Below, one piece after another: positions 34,266 to 44,789 of a DNA stretch of 64,000 nt. Position 1 is the stretch's first letter. Each line of letters starts with the position of its first letter. Under the pieces are notes generated by a model. The model ran no database searches, was not told where the DNA came from, and worked only from the letters and a program-made list of their open reading frames with translations. Location: the NCBI GenBank assembly GCA_030549495.1, contig JAUIRK010000924.1, forward strand, positions 32,104 to 96,103, given 5' to 3'. A program made the translations under genes and the position numbers. Source of the DNA: Nectonema munidae (taxonomy: Eukaryota; Nematomorpha; Nectonematoida; Nectonematidae).

Positions 34266-34829
34266 TTAGATAAATTAAAATTGAGTAAAATAACAATATT
34301 TTCAAAATAATGTTTAATATTTTCTTTTTTAGAAATAGTTTTTTAAATTAAGACTTTTGAATTTTATGACGTAAAAAAATTCAAAAAACAGAGGAAAATA
34401 TTTTAATTTTTGGTTTTCTAAAAACATTTTTACACAAAATAGATTTTTGACATTTTATTGACTTCAATTTTTTTAAACTTTATTGGCCCAAAAAATTCAA
34501 AAAACAGAGGAAAAATAGTTCAAACTAGTTTAAAATAGGTTTACAGTGACTTTTTGTACTTTTCTTTATTGACTTTTTTACGCCCTGCATTGATAACTCT
34601 CAATTCAGGTACATATTTAATTTTTTTTTCTTTTAAATTAATAGTGGATCATTTTTATTTTTATATAAAATAAAATGTTAAGAAAACTTTTTAAAGTTAA
34701 AAAATAGTTTGAGCGTCGTAAAATTTTTTTAGTAAAAAAATCGGGATTTGTTGTATACTTCAAAGGCAAAAAAAGGCAAAAAGCAAAAGCATACTCAATC
34801 TTTTTTCAAATTTTAATACTTTTCTGTAT
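34266..34829. other. AT-rich, no gene seen
   Basis: Contains a repeated phrase, AAAAAATTCAAAAAACAGAGGAA-like (about 34374 and 34490). No coding feature. Confidence 0.5.
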
Positions 34830-35330
34830 TCGACGCTAGAATAGCATCACCACTGTATAAAGCCCTAATACGCCCACACCTTGAATACGGCAACGTGATA
34901 GCACATCCAACGCCTGTTAAAGATCTAAAGGGACTAAAAAGTGCAAAGATCTATAACTAAAAGAATTAAAGGGTTTGAAAATTTAGAATATGAAGAAAGG
35001 TTTATCTTTACCATCTCTTACTTACAAGTACAAGCGCAATGACATGATCACAACCTACAATATAATAAACGGAAATATGAATATTAAGTCTACACTTCTA
35101 CCTGGATTTTCTTCAAAAAGCTCAAGAATCCATGAAAAGCAACTCAATAAAACAAGATGCGCAAAGCGATTTCTCAGATATTCATTTTCAAACTGAATTG
35201 TAAATGACTGGAACAAATTACCCCAAGAACATCGTGGATTCACCGTCACTTAACGTTTTCAAAAATCGTCTTGATTTTCATTGGAAAGACAATAAATTAT
35301 ATTATGTTATATTATGTTATACAACAATTC
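34830..35330 (+). pseudogene. 5'-truncated CR1/L2-like LINE fragment
   Basis: Encodes the end of a LINE ORF2: ALIRPHLEYGNVIAHPTPVK, then SLPSLTYKYKRNDMITTYN and INGNMNIKSTLLPGFSSKS. It matches the C-terminal region of the longer LINE at 44790-49170 (RPILEYGNVIAQPT, LSYRYKRNDMIRVFNIIN) at moderate identity. It ends in an ATTATATTATGTTATA-type tail at about 35296-35321, the same tail style as the longer copy. Stops and frame changes are present. Confidence 0.85.
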
Positions 35331-36829
35331 AAATCTTTTCATTTTTTTATTTTCTTCTTTTTCTAATTTTGATCTGCTAAATATTGCAAAAGGATAATAA
35401 AATACTAAAAGCCTTTTAATTATGATTTTAAAATGATTTTAACCTGATCTTTTTCTTTAAAAATACATCCCAATGCAGATTAAGATATTCTTTAAAGTTG
35501 TGTAACCAGGCATTTGAAGCCTTGCATCCTTTTATAGATTCCAATAATTTAAGAGTAAAAGAGGTTTTATTATATAAATGTTTATATTTCTTGCATTTGT
35601 ATACCAAGCCCATAGTTCAAACTTAATTTCTTGCAATGGTATACCCACCATTACTGTCTTTGACTATCATTAATATTGTAAATATTGTGAGCTTGAATTT
35701 TAATTTTATCCTTTAGTATTTTAGTAACTTGGTTTTTGCTGCAAATAAAATAGCTTGCGCAAATTCACTTTAACCGAGTTATTGGATTTATTCCTTCCAT
35801 TTTTTAAGTCTCATTTCATTCAGTATTTTATTGACCTTTCGCAAAGCAATACAGATGAAATCCAAACAAACTGAATTTAAAGTAGAAGCGTTGTTATTCA
35901 GTGCGTAAGAGTTATAGACAAGTATGGAGAGCATTAAATTTATTATCTCAAACAGAGTGTTCTACAAGAAAAAGATAACAAAAAGGTAGCTCTTTATCTA
36001 AGCGTTGATTGACGTTTCAAACAGCCAATAAGAAAATAAATTATAAAATAGGTTCATTAACCACACTGACATTCACACATAGACACACTAGTGTATAATA
36101 AGAAGAGAAATTCTTTGCCCACACCCTCGTTATACCCGCAAAGGCATAAACATTCTTTCCAGCACTTGCAAAAAATTAACATGGATACCGGCCAAAATCC
36201 GTCTTTATTTTTTAACCCTAGCTTGAATGACTCTATGCTTTTTTTCGCATTCAATTTTCAAACGTCAATTACAAAACATTTTAACATAAAAACCAAATTG
36301 AAAACTTGCATGTAAACACTTAAAATCTATGAAATATATTAATTTAGCTCAACTACTAAAAAAACTAATTTTTGAAATAACTAAACAAAAAATTTTATAG
36401 ATGGCGTTTTAAATTGAGTAAAATGTGATGTAACTTTTAAAAGCAAATTTACAAGCTACTTGAACAAACAACTTTCGAATGAATTTTGCAACTCATACTT
36501 TTGCATTGTATAGATTATCTTCATGTTTTTTTTTTCGTTTTGAAACACACAAGGAACAACAGCTCTCTTTGTAGATGTCTGTTCGGATTTGCACGATTTC
36601 CAAAACCATAATAAGATAATAGGTATTTTATATCTTAACGATATTCCAGAAATAAGTGATCTTGACTTCATTGACTCTTCTCGTAAAATAAAATTTAGCC
36701 AGGCTTTTTAAGTAAATTTTTCTTCCACTTATCGGGAAAGTTAAAAAATTACGTCTATCAATCATGAATTTAAAACACTAATATCAAGATAAGTGCAAAA
36801 TGCAGCAAAATTCAACTTTCTATTGGGCT
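35331..36829. other. AT-rich, no gene seen
   Basis: No host exon, RNA gene or recognisable transposon protein was found. Confidence 0.5.
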
Positions 36830-37450
36830 TATAAAATTTACATTCTCTCAGCATTTTGTTGACTACATCTACTCCACCCTTCAATTTGTTGTAATAAAGT
36901 AAATCTTCTAGATTTGATGTACGCTGCTAATCTCTACATTTTTGTTGGAGGGACATGATGTAACGAACTTTAAAGTTGCGCGTTGCTGTCTTTTAGGAGT
37001 ACATGCGCTCAATGAAACATGGTTAGAATTAATAATTCGGCTTTCACACTCACAAAGCTTGAGTTCTTTCAAGAAAGGTGGTCTAAACATAAGGGTAACA
37101 AAGCGTCTACTTGATATTACCGTTTCGCATAAAGAAATATTCCTTTCACTACACAAAACAGCAAGAGCGTGACTCGTAAAAAATCTATCAGCGTAAACAC
37201 CACAACCAACTGCCATATGCTATCTTCGATTAGACGCTTGGATATATTTAATCCTGAAAATAATTTGAGTCTTCGAGTTCCCTTATATACGTTACAGTTT
37301 TCAAACAATAAAAAAATTTCGCATCCTTTAGATGATATAACTTTTTTCCATAGTGTCCTGGTTTTTTGGGTTATATTTTTATTTAACCAATTTATATTTT
37401 TGATAAACTAAAACCATTTCATAATGGCTGAACAAAAGGATTCTTTCTGG
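36830..37450 (-). pseudogene. PiggyBac-type transposase fragment (copy C)
   Basis: The minus strand reads KPKKPGHYGKKLYHLKDAK then FFYC (about 37385-37310), FENCNVYKGTRRLKLFSG in an alternative frame, and CGVYADRFFTSHALAVLCSE (about 37205-37145). These are the DDE-domain blocks seen in copy B. Only the central part of the transposase survives, with several frame changes. Confidence 0.8.
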
Positions 37451-38221
37451 GTCTTCAATACCAGAGTCATGCAAGAGGATTTGTTTATATTTTTCAGTAA
37501 TCTGAAATGTTATTGAGGCAGGTGTTAGGGGAAGAACATTTGAATTCTTTGAAACGTGTTGTAGAGTACTTTAAAGACTTAATTTTTTCGGTATTCTCAT
37601 GAGAGTTTCACAAGATAAATTTTGAGTTTGGCTTCCTATAGCTGCTAACCTCTATTCTTGCTTTAATGTTATTTTTATCAGGAAAATGAGAATGTTCTGG
37701 ATATGGAAGTGAAATCGTAAAACTTAATAGTGTAGTAATGAATGCTTCACACTTTTTCCGTTGCTATAGTCTCTCCACCTCCAAAGTATAGAATTGTCTT
37801 TTTCTCTCTCTATGTTTGCATATTCAATTTTTTGAAGCAACTGTTTCCTTCTGTTTAAAGGTTTTTCCAAATTTCAAGCCACGAGGCCCAATTTGATAAC
37901 ATCAACCCAACCGGCGCTGTCTATGGTACTAGGAGAATCTACAAGGAAAAATATTATAAAAATGATCATATATTTTCCAAATTGGACTGATAGGATTTCT
38001 TTCATTTTTGTCGAGCGTAAAAATACATGAATGAGATCAAACAGCCTCACAAAAATGGTTCCTAGACTTGGAAAATAACCAGCTGTTTTAACTTTTGTTC
38101 TCCCTTTTGCCCCATATATATCCAGGGCCGAAAATACGCTAAAATGAAAGCCAGGCTGAATCTTTTATAAAAAATTAAAAATTAAATATTTTGCATTTTC
38201 TGATCTTAAACTTATCTTGAA
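37451..38221. other. No clear feature
   Basis: May contain the decayed N-terminal part of PiggyBac copy C (minus strand), but no block is readable with confidence. Confidence 0.4.
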
Positions 38222-38431
38222 AAAAATACGAGAACAATACAAAATGGAGGAGATTTATTAATTTAATATCTCGGACACCACAATGTCCATAGTCATAAGA
38301 GGAGAGTAAAATTCATTATTTTTCTTCCTTATCAATTCATTATTTTATTCTCCTCTTATGACATGGACATCGTAGTGTCCGAGATATTAAATTAATAAAT
38401 CTCCTGCATTTTGTATTGTTCTCGTATTTTT
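38222..38431. repeat. 210-bp near-perfect hairpin (fold-back MITE)
   Basis: The left arm, starting AAAAATACGAGAACAATAC (38222), and the right arm, ending GTATTGTTCTCGTATTTTT (38431), are reverse complements over about 90 bases with only a handful of mismatches (for example GGAGGAG versus GCAGGAG) and a short AT-rich centre. A transcript would fold into a long double-stranded stem. No target duplication was recognised. Confidence 0.9.
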
Positions 38432-41409
38432 GCAGAGATATTTCAAGAACGAAATGTTCTCCCCTTTCAAATATAAATTAATATAAGAAACCTATTATTA
38501 ATATATGATACATTAAAATAATATCAACATTTTTACTAACTTACCATTCGAGTTGATTCTATCCATTGTGTCATTGAATATACACGGTCATTTAATTCAA
38601 CATCGAAAAAAGCTTAAATATTGATACAATTTCTTTCAAATTTTTAGCTAAGCCCTTTGGACAAGGGGTCTTAGGATAATGCGTTTCTAATTTTCATATT
38701 CATTTTTTTCGGGTTGCACTAGTTCTGGGCTCCCAAAAAATAAAATGAAATAATGTGTATGATCACAAATACCTAATATAAGATGTGCTCTAGGATATCT
38801 GCAAAAATTTTAACATCCTCTTAACATCCTCATCCACGGATCTTTTAAGTTTCAACGCCCGCATCTGCATTCTCCAATAACAGCCACAATTTTCAGACGT
38901 TTTTATTTTTTCTATATCGCAATTTTTCAATTTTTACTTTATCCAAAATTTTTAGGATAAGTACACCTTTATGATAACACATAAACATTGACATGTCCTC
39001 CCTTATAAGAAGTATAAAACTTGCTTCGCCAATAACAATTATGATATCCGCATCTACAAAAAAATCTTTCCGACATCAAATTCAAAGCCAAAATAAAGAA
39101 TTGATATCAAATTCAATATCCGCTTCCGAGGATACAAAAAATTTCACATACGGTACAACTCTAATGTGCTCAGTATAAAGGTGTAACTAGATAAAGTTTG
39201 GGTTGACCAATCAAGCTCGCGAAACCCTTTCGTAAGGAAAGGATGTCGTAAAACGACATAAAATGTGGATTTTCAAATTTCTTTTTTCATCACCTACCAC
39301 TATAGTCAATGGTATTTATCCACTATAGATGCTTTAAGTGAGATTTTCCACTATGATTTTTTAAGATATAGATTGCATTATCGAAATTTATTAATATATT
39401 TTTAACTTGGATAAAATTGGAAGTTGGTGGTTTTAACATTGGCAAAAAAGGCATGGAATCTGTCAATGGTGTTAGAACAAATATGTCCATCAACGAGGGA
39501 AAACTCTATCATGAGTTACTCTCTTTTTTATTTTTAAGAAACTGAATAAGAATGTAGTAGTAAAAGTTTATTAGGAAATACAAATGTTGAGTAGTGGACG
39601 TTTCTTGTAAGGTTTTTAATTTTTCATTTTTGATGTTTTAAATTTTTTGCATCTCATGCTTATGCGCCCCAACACTAGGCATGGAAAGTGCATTATAAAC
39701 AGTTCTTGTTATAAAGCTGGTGCTAGGATAATTGGCAGTGAGAAAATTTCCATTGGAATATTAGCCGTCCGAAATTACCAGTGGAAAAATTTAGATTTTG
39801 AGATAACTGACATGAAGAAAATGGAATTTGCTTTAACCTGGTTTAGATTGTGGAAGTTTCTTAACTTTGCGTGAATGAGTACCACTTCCCACAGAGTTAC
39901 GACAAAAAGCTTTTATTTGCAAAACATTTATTATTTTTACTTGTTTAATAGAACTAAAATATTTAGAAGTTATTGGCCTTATTAACTTTATTATTTTTTA
40001 ATTAATTAAATTTCTATTATTTATATATTATTACCTGGACACATTTTTTGAAAAATGCTTTGCACATTGATAAATAATTGCCGTTTTATATTCTTTGTGG
40101 ATGTGGTAGGTCATTTACCTATACATTATGCGTGATAAACTTTTCAGGCTTACATTATTTTCTATAACCCAAGCAATAAAGGTGGCTTTTTGTGGCTGTT
40201 TGCTTTTTCTGCAAAGCACGCATAACCAACATTTCTTATATACTATCAGGCAAAGGTCGATATTATTTAGAAAAAGTGTGCATCTTTACTTCCATATGAA
40301 GAGTACATTTATACTTTCTAAAGTTGGGTACTATTATATTTGTATTTACGTAGGGGTATTAAAAATACTCTGTTTTATTGTAACGAAACAAAGATTGAAA
40401 AAAAGAAAAAACATTATATACTTTTAGAAGTAAGAATTAAAGACGATTTTTAACTAAATTTTTTGGATCTGGTGTTAGGGAAAATTTTGCAACCCTTAAA
40501 CTATTTTTTGATTTTCATTTTTGAATAAAAATTATAATGATCTAGTATTAATCTAAAATTTTAAAGAAAAATATAAATAATTTTTGAATCCAAAAAAGTT
40601 CTTAAGGCCCAAATTTGGGCCATTTGGGATAATATTTACCCACGTGTGTTGTAAAGCTTTCCAATTTTGTTTTTTAAGGTTGCTTAGATATATCAGATCT
40701 TGGGTTGGATCCAGCTTCAAGCCTACTTTCTTTATAGTTTCATAGAAGCGACGCAATTGTGCCTTTTTGATGCAAACACCCCACAACACCTTTACATTTA
40801 AAGGATTATTTTTCACAAAGTATTTTGAATAATAATCCTTATTTAGAATATAATTTTGTTTTATTAAATTTTGTGTGAGCGTAAAACTTTTTCATGGTTA
40901 GTCTCAATGAAGTCTTTTTTCTCCAAAAATATCAAAGTTTTGAAGGGTCAGTAGCAGCATTAGATACAGTAGAATGTTAACAATAATTTGGAATACATGA
41001 AAGTCTATTCATCCAAATAATTTAAAACATATTTATTTAAACATAAATCTGAAATCATTGCGCATAAAAATGAGAAAGGGTTAGTGTTAAAAATAGAAAA
41101 ATAGCGATTCAAAAAATTCTTTCAAATACTTGACAAATTTGTCTTGGACAAAAGGATTTAATTCATTTTACTTGGATAATAAAAATATTGTAATAAGTTA
41201 AGTTAACTTTTGACTAATGTTTCGTAATGTAAAGCGATATTTAAATATATGCTTTTCTATATTGCTAGAATTTTTAGGTAGCTTTTGAAAGAATTAATTA
41301 TTATTGTTGTGATAATAATAACAATAAAAATGACGAATTAATATGTAATCAATTATAATGATTGTCTTCTGATAGAAAAAACACGATTTTAGGTGACACA
41401 CATTTCCTC
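38432..41409. other. AT-rich, no gene confirmed
   Basis: Short open frames occur (for example 39647-39874 plus, 40128-40427 plus and 40553-40816 minus), but none shows a recognisable motif or a codon pattern unlike its surroundings. Near 38545 the minus strand has a textbook donor (GTAAGTTAG) after a short open stretch; see the rejected items. Confidence 0.45.
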
Positions 41410-42150
41410 TCAAACAGAACTACTGTGAACATTGTACAGGAAAGCGGTGTCATAAGAGTGTAGATTTGCAGGTAAGGTTAAATCGCTGTTGGCTTTTTGA
41501 TTTGGATTCGTTTGCATTGGAAAGCCATATGCGGTGCTCATTGGTAGATCATATCTTCTGTAGAGGGGGTTAGTTGTGTGTGAGTTATAAAATTTATCAC
41601 TGAAGGATGGGCCTAAAGCGGATATATTTGAAGTGGAGTTATAGTGGCATTCTTTTTCTAGGAGATCTGACTAAAAATAAGGATATAAAAGGTATGTTCT
41701 AATGTTTTGTACAAGTCAAAAACAAAATTTCGACACTATGCTTTCCCCTTCGACATTCGTGTATTCAAAATTCTTTTGTTTGCCTATTGTATAATTTTTC
41801 TAGGGAAATCATATTGACAGGAACACCGCCCAGGATTATTAAAGGTCGATTCGCATAGCGCTACAAAAATGCTTGGACCGTATTTCTTGCAATGTTTTCA
41901 GCTCGTCCCTCTTTTTCATATCAGCCAAAATGGTATCTACTTTAATCTTGTTCAAATTGTAATTTTGTAAGGATTTCTTTCGCATTTAAAAGGATAATGA
42001 CGAAGAATACAAAGTATAGACTTGCCGTTGGGGAGCAAATATATTTGCCCTCAAAGCACTGGGCGAATTGTTGCTGAACCCGTAGAGTTCTTTGTCTTTA
42101 TATTGGTACTGCGAAGATTCTTTCAAATGGCTTATCTTATGAAAACATCC
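41410..42150 (-). CDS. Two exons, probable C-terminus of the bHLH-Orange gene
   Basis: The first exon (42150-42022) follows acceptor AATACTTTTAG and reads GCFHKISHLKESSQYQYKDK, then ELYGFSNNSPSALRANIFAP and QRQ; the donor GTCTAT is weak. The second (41670-41410) follows CCTTATTTTTAG and is open for 86 codons to TGA, including NPLYRRYDLPMSTAYGFPMQ and LHSYDTAFLYNVHSSSV. Both are phase 0 and fit the phase 0 end of the Orange exon at 50025. Composition is Ser/Asn/Tyr/Pro-rich, as in the tails of HES/HEY/HELT proteins. There is no WRPW or YRPW motif; the last residues SSSV resemble a class I PDZ ligand. The link to the 50-52.8 kb exons is inference. If it is wrong, these are the 3' exons of an unidentified gene. 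Confidence 0.55.
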
Positions 42151-42359
42151 CTAAAAGTATTTATTTGACCTATGGCATGCAGCATGAGCTGTGTCTAATT
42201 TTGTTCACGAATAAAAACGGATAAAGTGAAGGGGGATTCCTTTCCAAAGTTTTGCTATATAATTTGGATAAATTATGCGCATGTTTGATATTTTTATATT
42301 AAGTATGATCATAATGCAAAATTAAAGTCATATGAAAATTAAATTTTAAAAAATTTTTA

Positions 42360-42970
42360 GTGCTGACTCTAGCTCCAGCTAAAGAGGTTCTGGATCTGCC
42401 CCTAACCCTAATTAGTGCCTACGCACGGAGCACTTAAGACGTTGGTGCCCCATTAATCAAAATCTAAGAATAATGAACCTCACAAAATTTTATTCATCAA
42501 AATTAAACAAAACTAATATTAAAAAAAAGACGATGCTTTTTTGTTCACTATCACTTACATTGGAAGAGATTCCTCTTGATTTTTTAACTTCAGAATCATT
42601 GATGAGGTCCTCAAAATTGATTTTACGTAACACATCTGCCTCTATCCTTAAATAGAGAGAGATAAGCATCAGCTTGCCTTGTTGGATAGTAGTTCTAACG
42701 CAATTTTTAATATGGGTCAATTTGTAACATTTGCTAAGGCACATTCAGTGGCATCTTCTACAAGTATTTTATAAAGTTCAGCATGACTAAATCCTGTTCC
42801 AACATTTTTTTCACTAAATTTATAGAGCACAAGAATGAAACTGCTAAATCTCAGCTGAAAAATTACTATTGGAAATCTCTGGGTATGCATCAATAAACTT
42901 TTGACAGCGCTAAAAATATTTTGCAATGTTAACAGATGAAGTGACATCATGTTGTGGTATATCACTTAAA
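42360..42970 (-). pseudogene. hAT (ZMYM1-like) 3' end relic
   Basis: LYLRIEADVLRKINFEDLIN then DSEVKK (about 42655-42585) aligns with the tail of hAT dimerisation domains (LLSIE....KVNFDDIINDFA..K). Further fragments lie at 42717-42965. Just below, TAGGGGCAGATCCAGAACC and GTGCGTAGGCACTAAT on the minus strand (about 42360-42450) resemble the GC-rich 3' ends of this group. It is strongly decayed. Confidence 0.5.
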
Positions 42971-43378
42971 AAAGAAAACTTCTCTGCTATTTATTTATAA
43001 CTCTCTCCTCTTTGTTTCATCTAAGTTTGAAGTATGTCAATAATCTACAATGTTTATCTCCCTAAATATATATATATATGGTGCATCTCCATTGATCGGT
43101 ACTTTTTTTATATGTTTACGAGTTGAAGCTGGCATGTTGATGCTTCTACATTTTGAAAAGTCTAGCGTACAAATTACACTCAAGTACTAATACCCCTGAT
43201 TTGCCATTTCTTCAACAGTTAATTCCACAAAAGATAAGAAGCCTTCTTTATCGCTGAAAATAAATTTTTTTAAGGAACAAAGATTAAGCAAATAAAGTTT
43301 ATTATAAGAAAGCATTTATAAATAAATAGATACAAATATTAAATTCTATTGAGTGATTGCTTTTAAATATTCTAATTT

Positions 43379-44580
43379 TTATTCAGATCATATTTTTCTA
43401 TGATGGACTTGAGCCTTGTATTCAAAACGTGATACTTTTTCTTTTGAGATCTTAATTCAACTCCTGAATGGACCATCTCAATCATTAACTCCAAGTCTGC
43501 TGCTCTTTTCTTAGCCTTGACACTAACCGACAAACAGAAGGATGAGTTACTGCAATTCTTTGTTCAAATGCTCTGTGCCATCCTTCTAGAGAATTTGTTG
43601 TCCGTGGAAGTCCATGTACGGTTCTTTCAAAAGTGTTCCGCATTTTTATTTCAAATAATGGCTTTCTTCGTTTGACACGCTGAACAACACCAATCCATGT
43701 TGTTTCAAAGTAGCTAAGAAATCCTGACAGAATTTCATCAGTTTTATCACCCAACGTTGTGAGAATTCTGTGAAGGTGTTAATAACATCATCAACTGGCA
43801 CAAATGACAAAGCTTGAAGGGATTTGACAATAAGTGCATTTTTGGAAATATTATACCAAGTTTGTATTTCCCTCCACAAGCACTGTCCAAAATGAAAAAA
43901 ACATCCATAAATGTTAGTTTGGTAAAACATGTTGTGATGCTATTAATTTTGAAAATTTTATCATAAGTATCTTGATTTTATTCTTTGCGACATAATATAC
44001 CACAGGAACTGTATGAAACTCGTCAAGTAAAACATGCAAGGTATGTAATTGGTAACCTAATGGTGCAGAACTAAAAGTTCCATCACATGCCCAGTGAGAT
44101 TTTAGAACTAAAAGTTCTAAGTTTTGATCCGTTGCTAGAATTAGTAGATTGTCACTTTCATGAATGACAAAAATTTCCCCTCTAATTGTTTTATAATCAT
44201 TCAAAACCATTTTTGCCAAAGTTTCTTTTTTAGGAAGAGCACCTGCAGCACTAAGTGGATAATCGCTAGTACAGTTTGGTATGATAGCTGATGTAGCTTC
44301 CTCCGAATCTTTTACTTTTTCTTTAATTTTATTGACAGTTTTTAATGACAAGTTGCGTGCGGGATCAGGCGGGTGTGAATGATAACTAGCTTTTCCTTGA
44401 ACAATATTGTCTTCTGTTTTTATTCTTCCACCACATTTTCCTTTAAGTTCGCAACGCCAGTATGATACACTGTCTTTTCTTTTACCAAGAATATAGGCAC
44501 AACCATCACGCAATAATTTTTTTCCTCCTCGTTTCCATAAATATATATATTATTTTCACTTTGTAAACAAAATCTTACCT
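43379..44580 (-). pseudogene. MULE transposase relic with FLYWCH zinc finger
   Basis: An N-terminal FLYWCH-type finger (DGCAYILGKRKDSVSYWRCE, then CGGRI and HSHPPDP, about 44510-44375) precedes the MULE catalytic region (SHWACDGTFSSAPLGYQLHT, about 44105-44040), GCFFHFGQCLWREIQTWYNI (about 43905-43850), LSFVPVDDVINTFTEFS and LPRTTNSLEGWHRAFEQRI (about 43605-43550), ending near KYHVLNTRLKSIIEKYDLNKN at 43380. The order and motifs are those of FLYWCH-bearing MULEs common in arthropods. It is broken by a few frameshifts. Terminal repeats and a 9-bp duplication were not found. Confidence 0.9.
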
Positions 44581-44679
44581 TTTTAATTACTGTTTTCTTA
44601 GAACTGCTAAAAAAAAGTGAAAGCAAAACTTTCTTTTTCACAAAGAGAAAGTTTTTTGTGAGTGTTAGTCCGAAAACAC

Positions 44680-44785
44680 ACATATTTATATATACAAGTC
44701 GCATATAATTAATTATATTTAATGTGTAGTTAAGGCTATCAAATTAATAGTCTTTTTGAATTTAAAAAGTGCCTTGAAAATCAAG
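44680..44785 (+). repeat. Direct repeat flanking the LINE, left copy
   Basis: CACATATTTATATATACA through ATAATTAATTATA, AGTTAAGG and TTTGAATTTAAAAAGTGC to GAAAA aligns over about 105 bases with 49185-49290 at roughly 70 percent by eye. The two copies bracket the LINE. Confidence 0.6.
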
Positions 44786-44789
44786 AAAA

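Noticed and set aside
38525-38620. Possible host exon on the minus strand ending in a consensus donor (GTAAGTTAG, about 38545)
   Set aside because: The upstream open frame is only about 25 codons, no strong acceptor precedes it, and the peptide (FFDVELNDRVYSMTQW) matches nothing I recognise.
39647-40816. Several open frames of 75-99 codons (39647-39874, 40128-40427, 40553-40816)
   Set aside because: No motifs, no codon-use contrast and no splice sites in phase; compatible with chance in AT-rich DNA.
41455-41490. Consensus-like donor CAG/GTAAGG on the plus strand
   Set aside because: It falls inside the minus-strand exon 41670-41410, which has a coherent 86-codon frame; the plus-strand match is coincidental.
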